From NCBI GenBank assembly GCA_964036275.1, contig OZ038438.1, positions 13,410,720 through 13,474,719 of the forward strand: a stretch of DNA of 64,000 bases. Direction: 5' to 3'. Below, one piece after another: positions 47,821-58,300 of the stretch. Source of the DNA: Litoditis marina (lineage: Eukaryota > Nematoda > Chromadorea > Rhabditida > Rhabditidae). Each line of letters starts with the position of its first letter. The stretch's first letter is position 1. The notes beneath the pieces are model-generated. The model had not been told where the DNA came from and did not search any database. It was given only the letters and a program-made list of their open reading frames with translations. The translations under genes and the position numbers were made by a program.

Positions 47821-48036
47821 TGGATTGCGATATAAAGGTTTTTCTTTATTTTTCTTTCTTTCTTTCTTTTTTCTTTATAACTGTAACTTGACTTACTCAT
47901 TGTAAGTGGGTCTTCCATAAACTGGAACTTGGATCACTCGAATTGTCTGGGTATCTTGTACAGGGGCTTGTTCCTCTTTTCTATACTCACTCGCAACTGT
48001 TCCGATCACCGAAAGAATCACAATCGAGAGTAACAT
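47313..48036 (-). CDS. Small secreted Tyr/Pro/Ser-Arg-rich protein, copy 4
   Basis: Exons (minus): 47897-48036, 47617-47810, 47313-47443; 154 residues. Signal peptide of the MLLSIVILSVIG type as in copy 2, then EYRKEEQAPVQDTQ and VPVYGRPTYNE; exon 2 repeat reads SDSHDSRDSRDSSDSNSRE, so its first and last units have changed (His for Arg, Asn for Tyr); exon 3 ends NKKSSDYSH as in copies 2 and 5. Intron 1 holds a (TTTC)n tract like copies 1 and 5. TATATAAT about 50 bases upstream of the ATG on its strand (near 48090). Head-to-head with copy 5. All splice sites intact. Confidence 0.87.
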
Positions 48037-48757
48037 TCTGAAGTCAGCACATTTGAGTTATTGTATACAGATTTGAGTTATTTGAGTTATTATATACATG
48101 AGAACAAAAAGTACACCACGCAAAAAAGGAAAGGAAAGAAGATTTTCCAAATAATGAAAGCAGATGTTGTGGGAGCTGATGTTGCATCTAGCGTCGCGAT
48201 TTGTTAAATAGACACACTTTTTAATTAACAAAGAAACAGTCACAATAAATGTGATATCATGATATCATTGAAAACAATAAAAAGAACTGTAACAATAAAC
48301 AGCGGAGAATTTCCGACAAATGTGATTCAGTCCTGATCTCATTCAGAGAAACTGTTATTGTATTATTAAACTTCATTAGCGTAACATGAACTAGTAATAA
48401 CACGAAATACGTTCTTTCCATACTTTTGCTAATATTATTAAGCGGCGAAAGTTGCAATAATTGCTTCGAACACGTATAACGCCGTCATCGAATCATATAA
48501 TCACGTTTTTTTCATGAGTCTCCATGAGCATTATCGCGCGTTTGATTAAGTTCGGTAATTTTGGGAGTAGCAGAAACGTATTTTCGGGTACTATTATCGA
48601 TAATTTTGATTTTTACTATGAACTTCTCTAACTAAACATCAGCTCTTTGCTGTAGAATGTCTCTTTATCAAATTTCTTGTGATGTTTCCATAATTAAAAC
48701 CAAACAGTGTGTCGTTATGTTATGACTGACGTCTCTAATTAGCGAGCAACTTTCGTG

Positions 48758-48765
48758 TATATAAT
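48758..48765 (+). promoter_or_regulatory. Putative TATA box for copy 5
   Basis: TATATAAT in the block shared with copies 1 and 3; GACGTC CRE-like palindrome just upstream (48728-48733). Confidence 0.5.
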
Positions 48766-48834
48766 AGCCACCACGTCACATGTAACATCAATTCAGAAAC
48801 ACTTTCTTATTAATACAGTCTTGTGAACAAGTTT

Positions 48835-49030
48835 TATAGTCGTCGCCAGCAGTAAGGAGGGAGGGTACTGTATATCTCACTTTCCGCTGTGTACGCACAC
48901 ATTTCTTTGGTTCCACAGCTAGCCGGCTATGTACTCTGATAGCGCAGTGGTCAGCACCCTACTACGAATCTTTGCTCGCAGTTTCGATCCCGGCGGAGAC
49001 AGGAATTCATGAATTTGGCTCCCACTATAA
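48835..49030 (+). mobile_element. Possible tRNA-derived insertion in the copy 4/5 spacer
   Basis: Present here but not in the equivalent spacer of copies 1/2, which has a palindrome instead. Contains ATAGCGCAGTGGTCAGCAC (A-box-like) and GTTTCGATCCC (B-box-like) about 35 bases apart at 48937-48993. Pairing for a real tRNA is poor. Confidence 0.5.
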
Positions 49031-49236
49031 CCTATTTTCGTGAAACACTTGTTTTATATTACGTTTAGGGCAGTTTCCGGTTTTTGGTTTGATTGACTGG
49101 GTTTGAACTTTTTACTTAATTTGGAAGTTTTCTTCATTCTCTGCTTCTTTTTCAATTGTCATGTTGATCTCACGTTGAACATCTGCGAAGGTGAATAATT
49201 GAATCTGCCACTAGCGGAATATTTTAACAATTCAGG

Positions 49237-49956
49237 ATGCTTCTTCCAATTGTGATTCTTTCGGTGGTCGGAATAGTTGCGAGTGAGTATAGAAAAGAGG
49301 AACAAGCCCCTGTACAAGATACCCAGACAATTCGAGTGGTCCAAGTTCCAGTTTATGGAAGACCCACTTACAACGAGTAAGTTGAGTTACAGTAATAAAG
49401 AAAAAAGAAAGAAAGAAAAATAAAGAAAAACCTTTATATCACAATCAAATGGTTTCAGACCAGCCTTCGTGAACGTGAGAGGAGGTCGCAGTCATGGAAA
49501 ATTCTTTGACGGATTCGCCTACGATGTGAGCAGCGATTCACGTGACTCACGTGACTCACGTGATTCAAGTGACTCGTACTCACGTGAAGGAAGACGTCAT
49601 CGCTACCAGAGATATCCTAGCTATGGACGTGGTTATCCCATGCAACAAGTTTGTGAGTTCTACATCAATTGAAGAAGATCATATTGTAGTAGGTTGGGGA
49701 ATTTGCTTGGTGACTTATGAACTCAACATCATCTTGAACCACCGTAAAACCGTTTTTGACACATATTCACTAACATAAGTAGTGTAATCAGGTTAATTAA
49801 ATTCAATTAATATTTCCTATTTCAGATCCCGTACCTGCTCCCTACTACCCCGGTTCATACCAACAACCTATTTCCAATCCATTTTATGTAAACGAAAGAA
49901 AACACCGCAGGGGAAGAAGACACCACAACAAAAAATCCAGTGATTACAGTCACTAA
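49237..49956 (+). CDS. Small secreted Tyr/Pro/Ser-Arg-rich protein, copy 5
   Basis: Exons 49237-49376, 49459-49652, 49826-49956; 154 residues. ATG behind AATTCAG. Signal peptide MLLPIVILSVVGIVAS as in copy 1; exon 2 VRGGRSHGKFFDGFAYD, five SR(D/E) units, QRYPSYGRGYPMQQ; exon 3 VPAPYYPGSYQQP and basic block ending SSDYSH. Promoter and exon 1 are of the copy 1 type but exon 3 and downstream flank are of the copy 2/4 type, making it a visible chimera. All splice sites intact. Confidence 0.88.
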
Positions 49957-50400
49957 TCTAAGAATGAACGTCGTACAGTTTTGTTTTTCAAATGAACCGA
50001 ACTTTACAACAGTTCTCTTAAAACAACAACAAGATAACTGGTGCAAGCGGTTTATTCAATAACATGAGGACGAAATAACAATGCATAATACCAAGTGGAT
50101 GTTGATAAAATTATATATCTAGGAATTGTTGTAACCTTAGTGTCCCTAGGAGCTTTTCAAGAGTGCTCGAATATCGTTCTATTCGATTTTGAAACAAACG
50201 CCACAGGCACGAATTTCACACTGTTAGTCTGAAAAATCGCAAACTCGCCATCGAGTAAAAAATCATTGTCACTATTCGGTCAATGACGCGGTTCGTTATC
50301 AGAACTTAATGGAACCAAAATATGTTCATTATGAACTCTTGAATACGACTTGTATAACGAAAAAATGGAGTGGTGATAAGACATACTACTTGTACTATTT
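49450..50400. repeat. Right arm of the copy 4/copy 5 inverted repeat
   Basis: Reverse complement of about 46860-47820; similarity ends near 50395 (GACATACTACTTGTACTA). Confidence 0.9.
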
Positions 50401-51891
50401 GTATTAGAGTGGAAGTTATTCATAGGTGTATTGTTGAAATCGTCTTACATGAACAGAAAAAAGACAATCGAATGTTCAATGCTCCTAGACATTAGATTTG
50501 AGTAAACCTAGCTGGAGGTTGCTTCATGACTTCTTCATCTGATAGACGCAATCAAACATCTTCTTACTAGTAGTTTATATTCGGAAGTTATACTTGTATG
50601 GTTTTGGTCGTTTCCATTCCGAACAACAATCTGGATTTACAGAATCGATTATCGGTTGCGAGTTGTAACTATGATTATATGACCGATGGCGATGAGATAA
50701 AGAGAAAGTACTTTAGTTCTGATTCTATTTGTTCCTTCCCTGTGGATCGATGAAGATAGTGGAAGACTCTGAGACAGTACACTTGCGAGTTTCTGGACAG
50801 TCTGTTTACCAGAAAGTGAACCACATGGCTGCTGCACCTGCAACAGCAAAAAGTCAATGAACCAATTCAGAAAATCGTTCACAACAGTTGACTAGACATT
50901 CGCATAAGTCATCAGTTCACTGAAGGGTGATTCGAAGCTTCTATCACTTCCATATTATTTTATCCGTTGATATTTTCTGTTCGAAAAAAAGTTGAGATTC
51001 AGCATCACAGTTTGTTTCCAATATCTACACTTAAAGATGGTCTGGCAGAAATCCAATCTCATGTCTTGCGCTCTACGGTTAATTCAGTCGCCCTTGGGCG
51101 AATGCGCACAAAAACCAAGTTTTCGAATATCCGCAAATGAATTGTGATCAAATGTTTCGAAAAACATCAACAACTTAATTTTTGTAGCGCGTTCGCGTTG
51201 AAGCGACGGAATTAGCCGTGGAGCGCAAAGCATGAGATTGGGTTCCTGCCAGACCATCTTTAAAATGCTCTCATAGGCAGTTAGAACAGTGTATGTATAA
51301 TGTACCAACAAAACCTGATGCATTTCTTGTGTGAGTTCCGAAAATACAGTAGTCAGAACTTGTCTAAAAGTGGTTTTAATACTGAGACTACCGTAATCTT
51401 TCCAATCGGTGTAATACTTCAGAAAGTAATGCAAACTCAGGCACCCCACTCGGTTTCGTATAAAAACCGGGAATATGGTGTTTTTCCTGATGATTGAACT
51501 TCTAAAGAAAACACATGTGAACTCACCAACTATTGTTTTCATACGATTACATCCCATTTTCGCTCAAACTTCTTATGCTTATGGCTTATAAAAATAGTAC
51601 CTGATCGGCCACACAAATATGAGTTTTCCCAGAACATTCCCAAATGTCTATGTTAGCAATGGCTGGTAGCTGTAAACTCATTCTGTATCCACGTCTGGAG
51701 AGGAACAACAATATATTTTCAAGTTTTTGCTGTGTTGACTTGCATGTGATGATTTTCTACGGGTTCAAGCCCAATTCGCGGAAAGTGTATTAGAACACGA
51801 GTACCAGACTGTTATACTTTGCTCGTGCAGTGAGATTCAGGAGCTATTCTAGTATAAAGTCATTTAGGATGTGACAAAACTTTTTTTCCAG
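50401..51891. other. Region upstream of the EGF-like gene
   Basis: No supportable exon. Contains the hairpin at 51033-51263. A 157-codon minus frame (51084-51557) runs through one hairpin arm and has no recognised motif. Confidence 0.4.
51033..51263. repeat. ~230-bp hairpin with ~62-bp arms
   Basis: Arms AAAGATGGTCTGGCAGAAAT... (51033-51092) and its complement ...CCTGCCAGACCATCTTT (51198-51263), roughly 85 percent paired by eye, 105-base loop. MITE-like. Confidence 0.75.
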
Positions 51892-54544
51892 ATGTACAAC
51901 GTGATGAATTCCGTTTGGTGCGAGCATGGTGGTAGATGTTCTGGCCACGGATACTGCATGAGGGTAAGCGCTTAATTCTGAATCTCTGCCGCCAGATATA
52001 TATATATATATATATATATTTTTTTTAAGGGTTTTTTGTGGATGTGGCGAAGTTTCGGTAAATTTACCGTCTTCAGGGCCCAGGCAAAGGTTTAATTACA
52101 AACTCAATACAGTCGCGCCGGGAATCGCGCGCAGCGCGAAGCGCTGCGCGAGATTTGTCTTTGGTCCGGCTAATGCGCGCTTTCATTTTTTTAGTTCACT
52201 CTCTAAAAGGTCCAATTGTGCAAATCAGAACTTTTTATGATTTGCTGATTTTCTATGGCACATTTACAAGCTATGTTCGAAATTTGAACGAAATTGATTG
52301 AGTTTGAGCCGAGTTATGACGTTATGCGCGTCAAGGAGACCGCCAACTTCCGTCGTGTGTGTGTCTGTGTGTGTTGGTGCGCACTCCTGAGAAATTTTTA
52401 TGTGTGAATCGATTTGACTGAAAATTTGGGAGACGATAGATATCCCACTCAAACCTTGGGGGCGCAAACTTTTTTTTGAAAAAAATTATTTTTCATCAAG
52501 TTATAGGTCTTTGAAAATGTCTCTGCGTCTCTTCATTTCGTGCACTCTCTCGCCCTCTCTGTCGGGGTAAATCAAATTGCGTTATAACTCAGCTCAGTCC
52601 TAACCAATTCAAGTAAAATTAGAAGTATGATACCACAACATGAACTGACATCGATTTAGATGTAAGTCTTCTACTGATGACGTCATAGAGGATTCTGGAG
52701 CTCGGATGACGTCATTTTTGAAAAGTGCAAAGTTGACGTCACATATATTTTCAAATGATGGTAATATCTTAGAAAGGGTCAATTAACGGTGAAACTCAAT
52801 CTAAGAGTGACGTATTCTGGGATTCTGGAGACCAGATGACGTCATTTTTGAAAAGTGCAAAGTTGACGTCACATATATTTTCAAATGCTGAAAATATCTT
52901 GAAAATGGTATATTAACGATAAAGCTTCATCTAAATATGACTTATTCTGGAATTCAGAAGGCCAGATGACGTCAACTTTAAAAAAAAAATTGACGTGAAA
53001 TATGTTTTCGAATGCTGGAAGTTTCTTAAAAATGGTCAATTCACGATGAAACTTCATTCAAACATGACGTATTCTGGGATTCTGAAGGGCAGATGAAGTA
53101 AGTTTCTAGAACTGCAATGTTGACGTCATATTTTTTTCCGAATGATGGTAATACTTGACAAGTGGTTAATCAAGAAAACATTTTTATCTGCACCGTACAG
53201 ATCAAACCACATACCTACGGCATGTATACAAAAAGAGAAAAATTCATGAAAAAGTGGGGGCCCAACGAATGTAAGATTTGTCTTCTGCTGTGCGCCCCTT
53301 AGACAACTACTCTCAAATGGAACAGCTACTGCTACAAAAACCGAAAAATACTAATATACTCAAATATAACTGTTCATTACAAACATACAAAAGTCGTAAA
53401 ATATTTTCTCAAACCTGTAAACTAGAATCTACAAATCACAGATGTTAACTCAACCTACTCAATTATAGAGTTCCTGGTTTTGTACACAATGGTTGGCATT
53501 TTTTGTCATTACTTCAATTCTAGGTGCTATAACGTTTGTCATATTATTCAAAAGTTGTTCTCTCTTTCGCAGCTGTGACTTGTAGATTCTAGTTCACAGG
53601 TTTGAGAAAATATTTTACGACTTTTGTATGTTTGTAATGAACAGTTATATTTGAGTATATTAGTATTTTTCGGTTTTTGTAGCAGTAGCTGTTCCATTTG
53701 AGAGTAGTTGTCTAAGGGGCGCACAGCAGAAGACAAATCTTACATTCGTTGGGCCCCCACTTTTTCATGAATGGAGAATATTGTTTAGGTACGGTACGTT
53801 CAAGTTTCGAAAGTTTGCTTGCAGTTGACAGCCTACCATGCCAGATGTGCTTGTGACGCGGAGTGGTACGGAGTCGATTGTTCTCGATCTATTTACCATG
53901 AGCACAGTGGAACAGGTGAACTTTAATTTGTCATGTTGGGCTTTTCTTTTTGTCATACACCGGTGCCTCACTACGGTATGAACTTGAACCGTCAAAGCAA
54001 TGTTTCGACAACTGAACGTTTTTTTTCTTTCAGATGTTTGTATACGGTGATGTTACTCCTTTTGGCTGTTTAGTATGTGTTACTTACAAACCGTCATAAG
54101 TAGGTTGGGATATTGGTTGGGTGCGGCTCAGAAAACTGGTTCAAAGGGAGTTTAAGTCATCCCTCTCCCACTGAATGATTTTCAAATCATTTTGAACAAG
54201 TAGAATCACACTGAATGATATGAATACGAAACATCCACCTTTTCCGCTAAGTTCGAGTCCGCTAATAGTAACGATGACGAACGTTGTTTGAAAAAAAAAA
54301 ACAGCACCTCCAATGAAAAACGTACCTTCCTTTCATTAACTATTGTTCTTCAAAAGTGGCAATTTCAGTTTTGATTCTACTCTTTCCGTTCATTATCGCT
54401 ATGGGGATACTCCTGACCTACATAGTATATATGAAAGTCAATCGAAACACTGGTCGATTTGGAGAGAGCCCTACATTGCAATCTGTCGTGCACACACAAT
54501 CCTATCCCAATCTGGAGCCCACTCAGACTCAGGAGACGAAATAA
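51892..54544 (+). CDS. EGF-like single-pass membrane protein (5' incomplete)
   Basis: Three exons in phase: 51892-51963, 53825-53915, 54369-54544, stop TAA; 112 residues if the first Met is used, but no signal peptide, so upstream exons are probably missing or the exon is internal. Seen: WCEHGGRCSGHGYC then CACDAEWYGVDC, the CxCxxxWxGxxC end of an EGF domain; transmembrane segment LILLFPFIIAMGILLTYIVY (about residues 56-75); basic stop-transfer MKVNRN; 35-residue cytoplasmic tail. The 1.86-kb intron 1 holds tandem repeats and a fold-back element. An EGF module before the membrane also ends some hyaluronidase-type enzymes, but I found no catalytic exons. Confidence 0.72.
52690..53200. repeat. 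~130-bp tandem repeats with CRE-like palindromes
   Basis: Four diverging units with landmarks at 52705, 52835, 52966 and 53092 (spacing 130, 131, 126). The core is GATGACGTCA, a run of A/T, AAAGTTGACGTCACATATAT and TTCAAATG. In intron 1 of the EGF-like gene. Further left (52000-52500) lies a TA tract, a GC-rich GCGCAGCGCGAAGCGCTGCG palindrome and a GTGTGTGT-rich stretch, perhaps one larger element. Confidence 0.8.
53243..53771. mobile_element. Fold-back element with ~200-bp inverted arms
   Basis: Arms 53243-53441 and 53573-53771 are practically perfect reverse complements (both begin TTCATGAAAAAGTGGGGGCC from their outer ends) around a 131-base loop. In intron 1 of the EGF-like gene. Perfect arms suggest recent origin. 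No coding potential. Confidence 0.93.
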
Positions 54545-55308
54545 CTCATTCGTAAATCACTCAAACTACAAAAGGAATTGGCCAAACTAACCGTTAAACT
54601 AGAAATATATTGTCGAACATTTTGTTGTGGTTGTTTAAAGAATTTATGTGTATGTCTGAAAGGTACTGTAGATCATGTGGTTTCAATGAAGTGATGAACT
54701 GATGTATGTCTCCTTCAAATTACCCAGTTTACAACAACACTTAGCCTACCGCTGGAGATTATTCGTTATTATTCCCAGTAGGTGATGAGGGGCAGCTTTA
54801 TCTATCCAGCTGAGATAATTGAGTTCTTGTTGAATGTTTCCCATAAGTCATTACGATTTAGAGAACATAATAGCGAGTAAGGTATTCCTGGGATAATCAG
54901 CAAATTTAGACAATTGGTCTCGAGAAAGACCCCCGTGCTAAACTAGTACACCAAGATTTGATGACCACTTGAATACTACAAGCTAATTTAGGTAAAGGTT
55001 CTATCAAAAAATCTAGTCTTTCTAGACTCACGAAAGTAATATATTTTGATATACCAAATACTGACCTATTAATTAATTAAATTATTTGCTCTCACTCAAA
55101 ATTATGGGATGTGCCAAATAACTTAAAGGGCGGACGCGCTCTAAGCTACCGTAGTTCGAGCCCGTGCAAGTGGCTGAATTTAAACGCGCGGTAAAAATTA
55201 ATTACTATAGTTTTTTTTTAAGAACTCAATGTTCCCTTAATTCTTGTTATTATTCCACTATTGCTTCTTTTTCGTTGTCGTCTCATTACACAGACTAGTT
55301 TGCTTCAA
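54545..55308. other. Intergenic region
   Basis: No exon seen. A weak tRNA-like B-box (AGTTCGAGCCC) at 55153 is not backed by a cloverleaf. Confidence 0.5.
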
Positions 55309-58300
55309 ATGGCCCCACGAGGTCGTGATGCATCCAAAGCTGCCAATCTTCTAGCCTTTCTCGGCTCAAAAAAGGTAATATGTTGGTGTTTTACTAAGTA
55401 TAGTGTCGACCGAAAGATAGTTTTTATTAGAAACCAAAATTTCGTTGCTTGCAACCTCAGGGTGTTTTGTCGTACAAAAACTCAGACTCAAGAACTACAG
55501 TAATCCTTGGAATTGTAGCAAGACACATTCCTTCCTTCTCAAGTGGTAATCTTTAATGTATCCTTAGTAAGAACAGTTTTAGTCTTACTCTCATTTTATT
55601 GAAGTTTCGTTGTTACAGAATGCCTTCAACTTACAATCAACTTCCAATTACCACGAATTGCTGTTCTGCTGTGATAGGTTCAGGTTCGTATTTGATTAGT
55701 TTTCGTTATATTTGTTTCATACTGTCTCCATTTGAATTTTTCATTACACGGTGTTGTGCCGATCCATTGAGTAAGTGATACAGTCGAACGTAATCGGTTT
55801 CAGGGATGTCTTCAAGCTGCCGGACTTTGGTGCTCGAGATTTTGATTCTGCATTAGAGTTGGAGTCCCAAAATTATAGAGCAGGTGGGCGATCATATTTG
55901 CTTCAATAATGTTGTACTACCGAACTACATAATCGTGCTCTCATTGTATTGTTTTCAGCGTTCAAGAACTTGAGTCGTTTCATTAGATGTATTCTTTCAT
56001 GTCATTTGATTTGAAATAGTTTGTGTGAACGAATCATACCCTAAATGCCTGGGGGGGGGGTTTCTCAAAACGCTGAGCATTTAGGGTATGGAACGAATTG
56101 AAGACGGTTGTAGTTTCAGGCCTCAAAGGTATTTATCAATCGAACCTCATACAAAAGCTGTTCATTGCATTGGGAAAGCCATTTGCGAAAGGATCATTCA
56201 AGTGAGTTGGTCGTTTTATTCTACGAAGATATTTATTCGTCAGTTCGTAAGTTGACATATAGTTGGACATATCTTTCACATTTTCAATTTTGCCGAATGA
56301 AGGGACTATCTGTTAATTCTTGTATCGAAGCAAATCTTTTAACAATGTTTTTTTCTTGGAGGGTGTTCCTCTTCTTCATACCTACACAGTTACGTGATAC
56401 GGCGTGTCACTCTCACTCGAGCGTTTCTGTTTTATTTGATATAATTGTTTATTTTGGAGCTTAAGTAAGTAATTGTTTCTTTTCAGTGACAGTAATTACA
56501 ACGAAGTGCTTCACAACGTGTTTGAACGAAAGCTGGTGAAAGATGGTGCACCGAATCCACTCGGGGAACTTAGTACTGCCAATGTACACTCTCTGCCGAA
56601 TGAGGTGGTTCTCTTTCTCTTCATTCGAATCTATACATCAGTGCTCAGACTTTTTCTCAAACCTACGTTATCTTAGGATACACATTTTGTTTTGTACGGT
56701 ATCTGCTCTCCCTATCTTCCTAGTGGCCATATCATGATATTGATATGAATATATGATGCTGTATACATAATTACTAATTAATTTCTTATTTATATTACAG
56801 TTGTTAGTTTACTTCGATATTTCAGGTAAAGCTGTATCTTCTGCATTTCCTAATGGACCTCCGAATGCGAAAGGACGAGAGCGAAACGGTCGACAATGTT
56901 GGTCATTCTCCGTTTGAATTCCAGTAATGTTTTCAGTTTAGCATAAAAGTGTCAAACAGCATGTTTATATAGTCATTTTTTGTTAGCTAAAATTAAAATC
57001 CATATTTTTGCTTGGTCGTTTCGTAGTTTATATATCATATATCAGACTAGTAATTTCAGTTCTGCGACGCCAGTGCACTCAGAGTACTGCGATTGGGCGA
57101 GGACACCCTACATAATGTATATTACTATTTCGGAGACTTTCGGCTTGTGGTGGAGCTCAAAGAAAAACAGATCTAGTGAGTTTTACCGTTTATTTGGGTT
57201 CCGTCTAGATCAGACTGAAGCACTTAAATTGTCTGTTTATCCGGGTTTTTTTTCTATTAATGTGAATGGCACTTTTTGTCCTTCATCATTGCTATAATTA
57301 GTTCTGTCTAATTTTATTGTGTGGTTTGGTTTCGACATAGCTTGAAATTCCTACTTGGTTTTCATATTCACGCTCGAAATTGTTTCAGTCAGCATAATAT
57401 AGAAGAAAATCAGCGTATTGCCTCCCCATGGTGCCAGTTCTACGATATCTGCACTAGTGAGGTATTTGTTTTTCGAATTATTCTATCAGTGTCTCATTAT
57501 CGATGACGTATTGAATGCTGATGCATGGTGGCTCTTGTGTTGGAAAAGTATGTCTATCCATCACATTCAGTATGATGCGTTATACTGCGTAAATTATAAT
57601 CAGCTACCGATTGAGGCTGAGTAGAACAGAACTTTTTTGATCTGCAGTTTTCACCGATTTAGGCACAATTTGTATGTTTGGCCGAAACTCGAGAGCACTG
57701 GAAAGTCCTCTGGGAATTTCTGGAGAAGTTTGCAAACTCCACGAACGAGAAGAAAATCGGATTAGCAATTCGTCAGCTTTTCAACAACGAACATAAGTTG
57801 TTTGTCTCGGTGAGTGGTTCTTTTTACTCATCCCTGGAATTTTTCTTTATTTTTCCAAATTTCGCATTCAACATGTTGGCCGCTTAGTGACTTAGTAAAT
57901 ATAATGACTGATTCACAATCCGAAGTCTGAAAGCAAATAATGCAAGTTGTTATCATGCGGTTTACACTTTTAGGAATTGAATCGAAGGGCCAAACTAAAG
58001 AGTGACGAGAGTCGGCTTTTGGCGAAGCTCGAGATGGAGGCTAGAAAGGTACTATATTCTTATTTTTTAATTCTCGTTCACTGTCATATGTGTTGCTGTC
58101 TTTCTTTTGCATTCACTTCACGCTGAAAAATACGTGCCATACACTTCGTTACCATATATTTTACGGTTTTCCAGTGGTTCTTTTTACAGGAGCTAGGTAT
58201 CGTTCGCTCCAGTGGGCGTATTCAAGCCAAAGACAAAGAAAGACGACAGAGAGAAGAACAAGAAAGAAAGGAAAGAGAAAAGGAGGAGGAAGAGCTTCGG

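Noticed and set aside
51084..51557. 157-codon minus-strand open frame
   Set aside because: It crosses one arm of a hairpin, lacks splice or domain support and has no motif I recognise.
55130..55170. tRNA-like stretch with AGTTCGAGCCC
   Set aside because: Stems do not pair; too degenerate.
56051..56060. G10 run as an assembly gap
   Set aside because: It is flanked by a real short hairpin and continuous sequence; homopolymer length may be wrong but there is no sign of a join.
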